Below are positions 43,620-53,123 of a DNA stretch of 64,000 nucleotides, piece by piece. The translations under genes and the position numbers were made by a program. Source of the stretch: Janthinobacterium sp. 344 (GTDB lineage Bacteria > Pseudomonadota > Gammaproteobacteria > Burkholderiales > Burkholderiaceae_D). The stretch spans positions 272,339 to 336,338 of the forward strand of contig NZ_FOKL01000002.1 in assembly GCF_900112025.1 (NCBI RefSeq), read 5' to 3'. Numbering within the stretch: position 1 is the stretch's first letter; the number at the start of each line of letters is the position of its first letter. The notes under the pieces were generated by a model, which was given only the letters and a program-made list of their open reading frames with translations, did not search any database and was not told the origin of the DNA.

Positions 43620-44540
43620 TCAAGCAGGAAACACGCCCGTCGACAGATAGCGGTCGCCACGGTCGCAGACGACAAACACGATCGTCGCGTTTTCCACCGT
43701 CTGCGAAATGCGCAGCGCGATTTCGCACGCGCCGGCCGCCGAGATGCCGCAAAACAAGCCCTCTTCCGCCGCCAGGCTGCGCGCCATGCGCTCGGCCACG
43801 CCCTGGCTCACGTATTCCACCTGGTCGACGCGGCTCTTGTCGTAGATTTTCGGCAGATATGCTTCCGGCCACTTGCGGATGCCGGGAATCTGCGAACCTT
43901 CCTCGGGCTGGGCGCCGATGATCTGGATGGCGGGATTCTGTTCTTTCAGGTAACGCGACACGCCCATGATGGTGCCCGTCGTGCCCATGGCGCTGACGAA
44001 GTGCGTGACGCGGCCTTGCGTATCGCGCCAGATTTCCGGACCCGTGCTTTCATAGTGGGCGCGCGAATTGTCTTCATTGGCGAACTGGTCGAGGATCACG
44101 CCACGACCATCCTTCTGCATCTGCTCGGCCAGGTCGCGCGCATATTCCATGCCGCCCGTCTTCGGCGTCAGCAGGATGTCGGCGCCGTAGGCAGCCATGC
44201 TCTGGCGGCGCTCCACGCTGAGGTTATCGGGCATCAGCAACAGCATCTTGTAGCCGCGCAAGGCGGCGGCCATGGCCAGGGCGATGCCCGTGTTGCCACT
44301 GGTCGCTTCGATCAGGGTATCGCCCGGCTTGATGACGCCGCGCTCTTCCGCGCGCTTGAGCATGGACATGGCGGCGCGGTCTTTCACGGAGCCGGCCGGG
44401 TTGTTGCCTTCCAGCTTGCCGAGGATGACATTGTTGCGCGCAATCGCATCGGCGCCCGGCAAGCGCGTCAGCTGCACCAGCGGGGTATTGCCTATCGTAT
44501 CTTCCAGTGTCTTGTAAGCCATCGTGTCTGTTTGAGTCAT
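43620..44540 (-). CDS. cysM: Cysteine synthase B
   Basis: PLP enzyme making cysteine (or S-sulfocysteine) from O-acetylserine. 306 residues: IGNTPLVQLTRLPG, PLP-Lys in NPAGSVKDRAAMSM (K53), phosphate loop ATSGNTGIALAMAAAL and FVSAMGTTGTIMGVSRYLKE. EEGSQIPGIRKWPEAYLP and the short length favour CysM over CysK. Start at 44540 or 44522 (MAYKTLEDTIGNTPL); no strong ribosome-binding site is visible for either. Confidence 0.93.
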   Translation of the reverse strand: MTQTDTMAYKTLEDTIGNTPLVQLTRLPGADAIARNNVILGKLEGNNPAGSVKDRAAMSMLKRAEERGVIKPGDTLIEATSGNTGIALAMAAALRGYKMLLLMPDNLSVERRQSMAAYGADILLTPKTGGMEYARDLAEQMQKDGRGVILDQFANEDNSRAHYESTGPEIWRDTQGRVTHFVSAMGTTGTIMGVSRYLKEQNPAIQIIGAQPEEGSQIPGIRKWPEAYLPKIYDKSRVDQVEYVSQGVAERMARSLAAEEGLFCGISAAGACEIALRISQTVENATIVFVVCDRGDRYLSTGVFPA

Positions 44541-44769
44541 TTCAACAAAGACCCATTCTAATATGAGATGCTCGATGGCGTATGGCTAAAAACCGCCGCC
44601 CCCGAGCCCCTGGGCGGGTGACGCCGCCCGCCGCAACGCCGTGCGGCGCCTTGCTTTACGTCATTTCAAGACGCAGGCGCGCGGTTTTCCAGCGCCCCGC
44701 GCGCGCATGCGCTAGACTCGTGACAGTTAGTTATTTTAGTAATTTGCTTATTCAATCAATGGATTAGCC

Positions 44770-46536
44770 ATGCCCAGCACGACACCCGAATTCATTCCCG
44801 AAAGTACCACCGACGACGCCGTGCAGGCGCCAGCCATGGACCTGGCCAGCCGAAGCCACCAGATCTGGCCCGTCTTCAGCGCGGCCGAACTGCGCCGCCT
44901 GGAGCGTTTCGGCCACCATGCCCGCCACGCGGACGGTGCCACCATGTTCCAGGCCGGCAGCAGCGACTTCGGCATGCTCGTCATTCTTTCCGGCAAGGTT
45001 GCCATCAGCCGCCACGAAGGCCTGGGCAAGACCTCGCCGCTGAGCGAACTGGTGGCCGGCCAGTTCATCGCCGAAGTGGCGCAGCTGTCAGGCCGTCCCG
45101 CCCTCGTCAACGGCGCCGCGGTGGGCGAGGTGGAAGTGCTGGTGATCAGCCCTGAATCGCTGCGCGCGCTGATCGTGGCCGAGGCGGAAATGGGCGAACG
45201 CATCGTGCGCGCGCTGATCCTGCGGCGGGTTGGATTGATCAATGTCAACTCGGGCGGCCCCGTGCTGGTGGGCCCGCGCGGCAATGGCAATCTGTTCCAG
45301 CTGCAAAGTTTTCTGGCCAGCAATGGCCACCCGCACACGGTACTGGACCCGGCCACGGATGCGGCGGCCGCCGCGCTGGCCGGGCGCTACCAGCCCACGC
45401 CGCAGGAATGGCCGCTGGTGGTCTGCCCCGATGGCAAGGTCATGAAGAATCCCGGCAACGCGGAACTGGGACGCTGCCTGGGCATGCTGCCCGACTTGTC
45501 GGGCGACAAGATCTTCGACGTGCTGGTGGTGGGCGCCGGTCCGGCCGGCCTGGCCACGGCCGTGTATGCGGCCTCGGAAGGGCTATCGGTCCTGGCCCTG
45601 GAGCAGCGCGCGTATGGGGGCCAGGCGGGCGCCAGCGCGCGCATCGAAAACTACCTGGGTTTTCCAACGGGTATCTCCGGCCGCGCGCTGGCGGGACGCG
45701 CGTATGTGCAGGCACAGAAATTCGGCGTCGAGATCGCCACGCCGGCCAGCGCCGCCAACTTGCTGTGCGACAGCTGGCCCTTGCGCGTCAAGCTGTGCGA
45801 CGGCACGCAGGTGCGCGCCCGCACGGTGGTGCTGTCGTGCGGCGCGCGCTACCGCCGGCCCTCGCTGGCCAACCTGAAAACCTATGAAGGACGGGGCGTG
45901 TATTACTGGGCCTCGCCCATCGAAGCCAAGCTGTGCAAGGAAGAGGAAATCATCCTGGTGGGCGGCGGCAATTCCGCGGGCCAGGCGGCCGTGTTTCTGT
46001 CAGGCCACGCGGCCAGGGTCCACATGGTGATCCGTGGCGCGGGACTGGCGGCCAGCATGTCGAGCTACCTGATCGACCGCATCGCCGCCACGCCCAACAT
46101 CATCCTGCACACGCACACGGAAATCATCGCCCTCGAAGGCGACGAAGATGGCTTGCAGGGCGCCCGCTGGCGCAACAGGCAGACGGGCGAAGAATGCGAT
46201 TGCAGCGTGCGCCGCGTGTTTCTCTTCGTCGGCGCCGATCCGAACACGGACTGGCTGCGCGACTGCGCCGTGGCCGTCGACGAACAGGGATTCATCCGCA
46301 CGGGCTTCGACGTCACGCGCGCCGAATGCCGCGCCCATGGCCACGCCGCGCCACTGCCGTACCCGCCCGACTTGCCGGAGCGGGCCGCGCTGGAAACGAG
46401 CGTGCCCGGCGTCTTCGCCATCGGCGACGTGCGCGCCGGCTCGACCAAGCGCGTGGCCGCCGCCGTGGGCGAAGGCGCGGCCGTGGTCTCGCAGATCCAC
46501 GGCTTTCTGGCCCGCCTGCCCGTCGGCAGCGCCTAG
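44770..46536 (+). CDS. cNMP-binding domain fused to a thioredoxin-reductase-like flavoprotein lacking the CXXC
   Basis: 588 residues. Residues 36-150 form a cyclic-nucleotide-binding fold (FQAGSSDFGMLVILSGKVAI). Residues 160-235 look like a degenerate thioredoxin-type linker. From 249 an FAD/NAD(P) module follows: FDVLVVGAGPAGLATAVYAA, GQAGASARIENYLGFPTGIS, then VGGGNSAGQAAVFLSGHA and GVFAIGDVRAGSTKRVAAA. Where thioredoxin reductase carries the CATC pair, this protein has VYYWASPIEA (377-386), so it cannot do thiol exchange in the usual way. Ends in CTAG shared with the M28 gene stop. Confidence 0.88.
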   Translation: MPSTTPEFIPESTTDDAVQAPAMDLASRSHQIWPVFSAAELRRLERFGHHARHADGATMFQAGSSDFGMLVILSGKVAISRHEGLGKTSPLSELVAGQFIAEVAQLSGRPALVNGAAVGEVEVLVISPESLRALIVAEAEMGERIVRALILRRVGLINVNSGGPVLVGPRGNGNLFQLQSFLASNGHPHTVLDPATDAAAAALAGRYQPTPQEWPLVVCPDGKVMKNPGNAELGRCLGMLPDLSGDKIFDVLVVGAGPAGLATAVYAASEGLSVLALEQRAYGGQAGASARIENYLGFPTGISGRALAGRAYVQAQKFGVEIATPASAANLLCDSWPLRVKLCDGTQVRARTVVLSCGARYRRPSLANLKTYEGRGVYYWASPIEAKLCKEEEIILVGGGNSAGQAAVFLSGHAARVHMVIRGAGLAASMSSYLIDRIAATPNIILHTHTEIIALEGDEDGLQGARWRNRQTGEECDCSVRRVFLFVGADPNTDWLRDCAVAVDEQGFIRTGFDVTRAECRAHGHAAPLPYPPDLPERAALETSVPGVFAIGDVRAGSTKRVAAAVGEGAAVVSQIHGFLARLPVGSA

Positions 46537-47885
46537 CGCAGCGGCGTCGGGTAGGTCGCCACGCTGACGTTGCCATCCTTGTCGATGGCCTGGACGCCGA
46601 AGAAATAATTGTCCTTCGACAGCTTCAGCCGCGCCTGCGTGACATTGCCCACGTCCTGCGCGCCCTGCCATTGATCGGCCGTGGTGGCGCGCCAGACGAC
46701 CCGGTAGCCGGCCAGGTCCGGTTCCGTGTTCGGCTGCCACTGCAAGGTGGTGGCGTTTTCCAGCTGCGCCGTGCGCACCTGCACCTGCGACGGCGCGGCG
46801 GGCGCCAGGGCCAGCGAGGCGAGCGCCGCCGCATTCACGCGCGCCACTTTCGCCACATAGTCATAGTCGACGAATTGCGGCAGGTCGCCGTATTGCACGC
46901 CGTTCTCCACGCGCACATCCTGGTGCTGGTGGGCAAAATCTTCGTTCGGCTCCGTGAAGCGCAGGGCCGCATAGCCCTGTGCCAGGAAAGGCATGTGGTC
47001 GCCACCGCGCAGGTAGCGGTCGGCGCGCTGGATGACGTTGACCTGGAAGCCGGGCACGTAGCGCTCGCCCACCTGTTTCACATGGCGCGCCAGCTGGCGC
47101 GAGATGGAATCGTTCTCGCCGCCCGTGGCCACGAGGCCGCGCACGCCATCGCTCATTTCCTTGACGGCGGGAATGCCCTCGGCAAACAGGCGCACCTGGC
47201 CGCCATCGACCGTGCCGTCGTCGGCGCGCGAGCTGCCGATGATGTCGTTATTGAGCATGCCGGCGATATTGAGCTTGTTCAGCTTCGCCTGTTGCGCCCA
47301 GTGGCCCGAGCCCAGCAAGCCCTGCTCTTCGGCCGCCACCGTCATGAAGACGAGGGTGGCATCGAACTGGTGGCGCGCCATCACGCACGCCATTTCGATC
47401 ACGGCCGCCGTGCCCGAGGCGTCGTCGTTGGCGCCGGGCGCGTCGCCCCTGGCATCCATCACGTCGGTGGCGCGCGAGTCGTAATGGCCGCTGACGACAT
47501 AGATGCGCCCCGCCGATTGCGGCTGGCTGCCCGGCAGGGTCGCCACCACGTTGACGATTTCCGTCGGCCGCGAAATGCGCTTCGACACGGGCGCGATGTG
47601 GCTGTCGAACGCCACCTGCAAACGCCCGCCCGCCTGCGCGCCGCAGCGCTCCAGCTCGGCCTTGATCCAGCGCCGCGCCGCGCCGATGCCCTGCGTGTCG
47701 GACACGGTATCGGACATCGTATGGCGCGTCTGGAAACCCACCAGCTTGCGCACATAGGCTTCGATGCGCTGCGGCGAGATCTCCGCCACCACGCGCTCGA
47801 TCTGCGGCTGCGATTCACTCGATGGCGCCGCCAGCACGCCTGCCGACAGCAAGGCCGCCGTCACTCCCGTCCATATCCGTACCAT
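46533..47885 (-). CDS. M28 family metallopeptidase with C-terminal fibronectin type III domain
   Basis: 450 residues, secreted (TGVTAALLSAGVLAAPSSES). The peptidase domain has the two-zinc ligand series VVSGHYDSRA (His), PGANDDASGTAA (Asp), VAAEEQGLLGSGHW (Glu), NNDIIGSSR (Asp) and GGDHMPFLAQG (His). The C-terminal 95 residues (APSQVQVRTAQLENATTLQW; GYRVVWRATTADQWQGAQDV) look like an FN3 domain. The start at 47885 is supported by GGGGAG eight bases upstream. Convergent with the preceding gene, stops overlapping by 4 bp. Confidence 0.9.
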   Translation of the reverse strand: MVRIWTGVTAALLSAGVLAAPSSESQPQIERVVAEISPQRIEAYVRKLVGFQTRHTMSDTVSDTQGIGAARRWIKAELERCGAQAGGRLQVAFDSHIAPVSKRISRPTEIVNVVATLPGSQPQSAGRIYVVSGHYDSRATDVMDARGDAPGANDDASGTAAVIEMACVMARHQFDATLVFMTVAAEEQGLLGSGHWAQQAKLNKLNIAGMLNNDIIGSSRADDGTVDGGQVRLFAEGIPAVKEMSDGVRGLVATGGENDSISRQLARHVKQVGERYVPGFQVNVIQRADRYLRGGDHMPFLAQGYAALRFTEPNEDFAHQHQDVRVENGVQYGDLPQFVDYDYVAKVARVNAAALASLALAPAAPSQVQVRTAQLENATTLQWQPNTEPDLAGYRVVWRATTADQWQGAQDVGNVTQARLKLSKDNYFFGVQAIDKDGNVSVATYPTPLR

Positions 47886-48079
47886 GCCGCCGTCTCCCCA
47901 GAATAAGTAGGTGGCCATTCTCGCATTTTTGACGGCGGGCAAGGATGTTTCAGGATGAAAATCGTGCATTATAGAAACTGCTACAATCGGCCACTCCCCG
48001 CCCAGATCATGAAAGACCGCCGCATGCGCCAGACCACCCCTCTTCCCGCCCGCCGCCGCGCGCGCGCGATCCGCTGACG

Positions 48080-49654
48080 GTGCGCCGCATGCTCGTCAAA
48101 CTGCTGCTGTTCGCCGCGCTGTTCGCCCTGCTCAGCGTGGCCGCCCTGTACAGCTACGGCCGCTTCGCCGAGCGGTCGCTGGGGGCGCCAGGCACGGCCC
48201 TGCCCGTGGCGACGGACGCCACCCTGCTCGACCGCGTGCTGGCGCCGCAGCTGGCGCAGCGCCCGAACCAGAGCGGCACGGCCCTGATCGACGAGAATCT
48301 CGAAGCGTTCGCCCTGCGCGCCCTGAGCGCGCGCGAAGCGGGCCGCAGCATCGACCTGCAGTACTACATCTGGCATAACGACGTCACGGGACGCTTGCTG
48401 GTGCGCGAATTGCTGCGCGCGGCCGACCGTGGCGTGCGCGTGCGCGTGATGCTCGACGATATCAACGCGCGCGGCCAGGACGCCGCCATCCTCGCGCTCG
48501 ACAGCCATCCGCTGATCGAGGTGCGCATCTTCAACCCGGGCCGCAACCGCGACGGCGTGTGGCGCCGCGCCGTGGAAATGGCCTTGCGCGTGCTGAGCAT
48601 GAACCGGCGCATGCACAACAAGGCCTGGATCGTCGATGGGCGGGTCGCCATCGTCGGCGGGCGCAATATCGGCGATGAATATTTCGATGCGGCCGAGCAA
48701 GTCAATTTCCAGGATGCCGACCTGCTGCTGGTGGGGCCCGCCGTGCGGCAAGCGAGCGATATCTTCGACCGCTTCTGGAACAGCCGCGCCGTCATCCCCA
48801 TCCGCGCCCTGCATGAAGGCAAGAACGCGGGCGCGCCGGAATTGCAGGCCGTGCGCGCGCGTCTCGCCGCGCTCACGGGCGAAGTGGGCGCGTCGCCGTA
48901 CCTGCAGCAGCTGACCGATGCGGGCCAGCTGCAGGCGCACCTGGATGGCCGCGTGCGCCTGCACTGGAGCGAGCAGGTGCAGGTGGTATCGGACCCGCCG
49001 GAAAAAGCCGCGCCCGTGGCCAGCCTGCAGCGCAGCGAGCACTGGCTCATGCACAGCCTGCTGCCGCTGCTGACGCAGGCGCGCGAGGAAGCGCTGCTGA
49101 CCTCGCCCTACTTCGTGCCCGGCGCAGCGCTCAGCGCCATGCTGGCTGACAAGGTCACCGCCGGCGTCCAGGTCAGCGTGCTGACCAACTCGCTGGCAGC
49201 CACCGACGTGGCCCTCGTGCATGCGGGCTATGCGCGCTACCGCCAGGTGCTGCTGGGCGGCGGCGTGCAGCTGTTCGAATTGAAGACCCTGCACCGCAAG
49301 CGCATCAGCCTGATGGGTTCGAGCCGCGCCAGCCTGCATACCAAGGCCGTCGTGGTCGATGGCCAGCGCGGCTTCGTCGGCTCCTTCAACCTCGATCCCC
49401 GCTCGGCCCAGCTGAACACGGAAATGGGCGTCCTGTTCACCGACCCCGCCTTGGCGGCCGACATGCGCGCGCTGTTCCTGCGCTCGACGGCCAGCGACAC
49501 CAGCTACCGCTTGTTCCTCGACGATGGCGCGCTGCGCTGGTCCGACGCCACGGAAGAGCCGGCCAAGGTGTGGAAGCACGACCCGGAGGCGGGCTTCTGG
49601 CGCCGCACCCTGGTGTCGCTGATGCGCTGGCTGCCGATCGAGTCGCAGCTGTAA
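48080..49654 (+). CDS. Phospholipase D-like protein, cardiolipin synthase (ClsC) type
   Basis: 524 residues: N-terminal membrane anchor (LLLFAALFALLSVAALYSYG) and two HKD motifs, MHNKAWIVDGRVAIVGGRNI (H179, K181, D186) and LHTKAVVVDGQRGFVGSFNL (H420, K422, D427). SIDLQYYIWHNDVTGRLLV and the overall layout match E. coli ClsC/YmdC, which joins phosphatidylethanolamine and phosphatidylglycerol; a role in cardiolipin synthesis is likely but unproven. GTG 48080 and ATG 48089 are possible starts, neither with a clear ribosome-binding site. Confidence 0.86.
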   Translation: MRRMLVKLLLFAALFALLSVAALYSYGRFAERSLGAPGTALPVATDATLLDRVLAPQLAQRPNQSGTALIDENLEAFALRALSAREAGRSIDLQYYIWHNDVTGRLLVRELLRAADRGVRVRVMLDDINARGQDAAILALDSHPLIEVRIFNPGRNRDGVWRRAVEMALRVLSMNRRMHNKAWIVDGRVAIVGGRNIGDEYFDAAEQVNFQDADLLLVGPAVRQASDIFDRFWNSRAVIPIRALHEGKNAGAPELQAVRARLAALTGEVGASPYLQQLTDAGQLQAHLDGRVRLHWSEQVQVVSDPPEKAAPVASLQRSEHWLMHSLLPLLTQAREEALLTSPYFVPGAALSAMLADKVTAGVQVSVLTNSLAATDVALVHAGYARYRQVLLGGGVQLFELKTLHRKRISLMGSSRASLHTKAVVVDGQRGFVGSFNLDPRSAQLNTEMGVLFTDPALAADMRALFLRSTASDTSYRLFLDDGALRWSDATEEPAKVWKHDPEAGFWRRTLVSLMRWLPIESQL

Positions 49655-49750
49655 GCATGCCGGCCATGCAAAAATCCCAATCTTGATGAAGTTGCCACGT
49701 AAAAATATATGTTGTTTTCAAGACATGTCACGTGCCTTTTTGCCAAACGC

Positions 49751-49759
49751 TGCTATAAT
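49751..49759 (+). promoter_or_regulatory. Extended -10 promoter for the PEP-CTERM gene
   Basis: TGCTATAAT is a perfect extended -10 (TGn plus TATAAT). No matching -35 is seen, as is allowed for such promoters. Start near 49766, leader about 130 nt. Confidence 0.5.
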
Positions 49760-49897
49760 CTAGCCAACAAGACACACTAGTTGTCACAGAAATACTTTTT
49801 AGCATCCTCTACTCGCCCCATCCGCGATCAACCCATCGTTGGCCAAAAGCTCGCCGACAGACTGCAACACCCACCTGTCACTTTTGGAGCTACTCTC

Positions 49898-50647
49898 ATG
49901 CGTAAAACATTGAATCTGCTGGCGGTGGCCGCCGCTGCCACCGTGTGCGCCGCCGGCGCGCAGGCTGCCTCTGTCAACCTCGTCAAGAACGGCGACTTCG
50001 AACTGACCAGCAATGGCACATCGAAACAGCTGAATGAAGGCAACTATGCCCGCGACGACCGTACCTACCTGACCGACTGGTCCAGCAAGGGCTACAACTT
50101 CGTCTTGAACGGCAACAACATCGACGACACCAACGCCAAGACGGCGCTGGCCTTGTGGGGGCCGAACTCCTACAGCGGCCGCGGCCCGCAAAACGGCCTG
50201 GGCGTGAGCCCCACGGGCGGCAACGTGCTGGCCGCCGACTGGGATTACTTTCCTGGCCCCGTCACGCAACTGGTCAGCGGCCTGGTGGCCGGCCAGGCTT
50301 ACACGCTGAGCTTCTCGTATGGCGCAGGCCAGCAGGTGGGCTTCCGCGGCGATAACCTGATCAATTATTGGGACGTTTCGCTGGGCAACAGCAAGCAGCA
50401 GACGGCATCGCTGGCCAACGTCAGCCAGGGTTTCACGGGCTGGCACCAGGCGAATATGACTTTCACGGCAACGAATAGCAGCGAATTGCTGTCGTTCATG
50501 GCCAAGGGCAGCCCGACAGGCGCGCCACCGTTCATGCTGCTCGACGGCGTGTCGCTGGTGTCGGCCGTGCCGGAACCGTCGACCTGGGGCATGCTGATCG
50601 GCGGCCTGGGCCTGCTGGGCTTCATGGCGCGCCGCCGCAAAAGCTGA
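49898..50647 (+). CDS. PEP-CTERM domain exported protein
   Basis: 249 residues: signal peptide (LNLLAVAAAATVCAAGAQAA). A beta-rich body follows, starting VNLVKNGDFELTSNGTSKQL and including FPGPVTQLVSGLVAGQAYTL and LSFMAKGSPTGAPPFMLLDG, resembling choice-of-anchor or carbohydrate-binding modules. It ends with the sorting tag VPEPSTWGMLIGGLGLLGFM and ARRRKS. GGAG lies nine bases before the ATG at 49898. PEP-CTERM proteins are processed by EpsH-type exosortase and linked to exopolysaccharide; no exosortase gene is in the window. Confidence 0.92.
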   Translation: MRKTLNLLAVAAAATVCAAGAQAASVNLVKNGDFELTSNGTSKQLNEGNYARDDRTYLTDWSSKGYNFVLNGNNIDDTNAKTALALWGPNSYSGRGPQNGLGVSPTGGNVLAADWDYFPGPVTQLVSGLVAGQAYTLSFSYGAGQQVGFRGDNLINYWDVSLGNSKQQTASLANVSQGFTGWHQANMTFTATNSSELLSFMAKGSPTGAPPFMLLDGVSLVSAVPEPSTWGMLIGGLGLLGFMARRRKS

Positions 50648-50821
50648 CAAACCCACGGCGCGGCGCGCCTCCTGCGAGGCGCGCTGTACGCCCGGTACAG
50701 CCGCGCTTCCGGGCCGCGCCGCGCATCCGTTCGCCACGGTGTTGTGACGCCCTGGCGCGCGGGCCAATCCGAACCGGCATTTCCTGGGCCGGGGTTTTCA
50801 CCGCCCATTCACGTTCCTGCC

Positions 50822-51682
50822 ATGAGCCTGCTGCACACGCTGCAAACGCAACTACCCGCCATCGTCATCGATGTCCTGCGCCTGAGCCTGTGGCTGGCGC
50901 TGCTGGCCGTCCTCTTCGTGCCCCTCGAACGCTTGTTTGGCGAACGCCATGCGGGGCGCTCGCGCATGGAACTGTTCAGCGACCTGGGGTTCTATTTCAT
51001 CAGCAGCCTGCTGCCGGCCGCGCTGCTGGCCGTGCCCCTGGCCCTGGTCGCCGTGGCCGGCCAGCGCTTTCTGCCCGATGCCGTGCCCGCCGCCATGGCG
51101 TCCCTGCCCCTGTGGGCCAAGCTGCTGCTGGGCTTGCTGATCGGCGAAGTTGGCACTTACTGGGGGCATCGCCTCAGCCATGAAATTCCATTGCTGTGGC
51201 GCTACCACGCCGTGCATCACAGCACGGAACACCTGTATTTCCTGGCCAATACACGCACCCACCCCGTCGACATGGTCGTCACGCGCCTGTTCGGCCTGAC
51301 GCCTCTATATCTGCTGGGCCTGGCCGGCCCCGGCGCGGCCGGCAGCGCCGCGCCCGTGCTGCTGTTGCTGATCGGCACCGTCTGGGGTTTCTTCATCCAC
51401 GCCAACCTGCGCTGGCGCTTCGGCCCGCTCGAATGGCTGGTGGCCACGCCCGCCTTCCACCACTGGCACCACAGCAAGTTCGAGCATATCAACCGCAATT
51501 ACGCCTCGACCTTGCCGGTGCTGGACCGCCTCTTCGGCACGCACCATTTGCCCGCCGACTGGCCGGCAAGCTGCGGCATCGAGGCGCCCATGCCCGTCAG
51601 CCTGCCTGGCCAGCTGCTTGCGCCCTGGCGCCGCGCGCCTGCCACAGTGCCCCAAGCAACACCGCCAATGTCAGCAGACTGA
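50822..51682 (+). CDS. Fatty acid hydroxylase / sterol desaturase family membrane protein
   Basis: 286 residues with three to four membrane helices (LRLSLWLALLAVLFVPLERL; SLLPAALLAVPLALVAVAG). The eight-histidine diiron pattern is GHRLSHEIPLLWRYHAVHHS, then TRTHPVD and FHHWHHSKFEHINRN. Acts on a lipid chain; substrate unknown. The start at 50822 is chosen over an upstream ATG whose extension is Pro-rich. The last 86 bp overlap the convergent MFS gene, so the Ala/Pro-rich tail (RRAPATVPQATPP) may be non-essential. Confidence 0.88.
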   Translation: MSLLHTLQTQLPAIVIDVLRLSLWLALLAVLFVPLERLFGERHAGRSRMELFSDLGFYFISSLLPAALLAVPLALVAVAGQRFLPDAVPAAMASLPLWAKLLLGLLIGEVGTYWGHRLSHEIPLLWRYHAVHHSTEHLYFLANTRTHPVDMVVTRLFGLTPLYLLGLAGPGAAGSAAPVLLLLIGTVWGFFIHANLRWRFGPLEWLVATPAFHHWHHSKFEHINRNYASTLPVLDRLFGTHHLPADWPASCGIEAPMPVSLPGQLLAPWRRAPATVPQATPPMSAD

Positions 51683-53006
51683 GCGCCAGCAGCAGCCATA
51701 GCGCCGCCTGGAAGCCGGCCATGAAGCGGCCACCGGCGCCGCTGGCGGCCTGGAAAACGGCCGTGGCGATCGTCAAGCCCAGCGCCGCGCCCACATTGTG
51801 CAAGGTCCACGACGCTCCCATGGCCACGCTGGCCAGCTGGGGCGGCACGCAAGCCAGCGCCGCCACGGTGGCCGGCCCCAGGATGCAGCCCCAGCCGATA
51901 CCCATGCAGGCCAGCGCCGCCACCACCTGGACCCAGGCCGTGGCGGCGCCAAAGGCAGATTGCCATGCCGCCGATACGGCAAGAAAAGCAAAGCCTGCCA
52001 CCAGCACGGGCGCCGTGCCAACGCGGTCGGCCACGCGCCCGGCCAGCGGCGAAACGGCAGCCATCACGGCCGTGATCGGCAACAGCAGCCAGCCGACCTG
52101 ACTGCTGCCCTGCCCCCGCACTTCGCCCAGGTACAGCGGCAGCAGGAAAAAGGCGGCGCAATAAAAAAAGGCCAGCGAGAAATTCGCCAGGCTGGCCAGC
52201 AGGAAACGGCCATTCACGAATAGGCCCATGTCGAGCAGGGGCGCCGCCACCTTGCGCTCCACCCACACGAACACCAGCAGCAAGGCCAGCGCCGCGCCGC
52301 CCGTGCCCGCCGTGGCCGCCGACGTCCAGCCCCAGTGGTCGCCCTGGCCGATGGCCAGCAGCAAACACGGCAAGGCCGTGGCCAGCAACAGCAAGCCGGC
52401 CACGTCGAAGCGCCGGGGCGCCGTCTCGCCCCGTGATTCCGCCACCCGCCCCAGGCACAAGGCGAAGGCGGCGGCGATCAGCGGCACGTTCAGCAAAAAG
52501 ACGGCACGCCAGCCCAGGCTGGCAACCAGCAAGCCGCCCGCCACGGGGCCGATGGCCAGGCCCAGGCCATTCGCCGCGAACAGCAAGCCCAATGCCCTGC
52601 CCCGCTCGCCGTCGGGAAAAGCTTGCGCGACGATGGCCGCCGAGGTCGTGTACAGGGCGGCGCAAGCGATCCCCTGCACCAGGCGCCAGGCCACCAGCGA
52701 GGCGATGGACGCAGCCAGGCCCGCCCCCAGCGAGGCGGCGCCAAACACCAGCATGCCCGCGTACAGCAGGCGGCGCCGTCCCAGCAGATCGGCCAGGCGG
52801 CCCGCCGCCACCATGCAGGCCGACAAGGCCATCACGAACACGGTGACGATCCACTGCGCCTGTTCCACGCCCGCGCCCAGTTCATGCTGGATGGCGGGAA
52901 TGGCCGTGTTGACGATCGTAAAATCGATACAGCCGAGGAAACTGGCGATGGCGATGCCCGCCAGGGCCAGCCAGCGGCGCCGGCGGTCAATAGAGTTGCG
53001 ATGCAT
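51597..53006 (-). CDS. MFS transporter, DHA2-like drug:proton antiporter
   Basis: 469 residues with about 13-14 membrane helices. Motif A variant AAGRLADLLGRRRLLYAGML, motif C-like LGLAIGPVAGGLLVASLGWR, and IDFTIVNTAIPAIQHELGAG (DHA2 helix 1 motif D-like). GGGAG precedes the ATG at 53006 by a few bases. It overlaps the hydroxylase 3' end by 86 bp. The divergent LysR gene 117 bp away (53124) is a likely regulator. Substrate unknown, probably a drug-like compound. Confidence 0.9.
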   Translation of the reverse strand: MHRNSIDRRRRWLALAGIAIASFLGCIDFTIVNTAIPAIQHELGAGVEQAQWIVTVFVMALSACMVAAGRLADLLGRRRLLYAGMLVFGAASLGAGLAASIASLVAWRLVQGIACAALYTTSAAIVAQAFPDGERGRALGLLFAANGLGLAIGPVAGGLLVASLGWRAVFLLNVPLIAAAFALCLGRVAESRGETAPRRFDVAGLLLLATALPCLLLAIGQGDHWGWTSAATAGTGGAALALLLVFVWVERKVAAPLLDMGLFVNGRFLLASLANFSLAFFYCAAFFLLPLYLGEVRGQGSSQVGWLLLPITAVMAAVSPLAGRVADRVGTAPVLVAGFAFLAVSAAWQSAFGAATAWVQVVAALACMGIGWGCILGPATVAALACVPPQLASVAMGASWTLHNVGAALGLTIATAVFQAASGAGGRFMAGFQAALWLLLALSLLTLAVLLGALWQARGARAQAAGQAG

Positions 53007-53123
53007 GGGATCTCCCGATACGGACATGCGCCGATTCTATCCGCGACTCTCAAGCGCCAGTGCAGACACTCATTCGCCATATTTGATACTAAAATGATCG
53101 AATCTTCGTCCATGGAGCCACCG

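Noticed and set aside
44582..44767. 61-residue open frame before the cNMP/flavoprotein gene
   Set aside because: Arg/Pro-rich composition typical of random GC-rich sequence, no start signal; the region is better read as an upstream leader.
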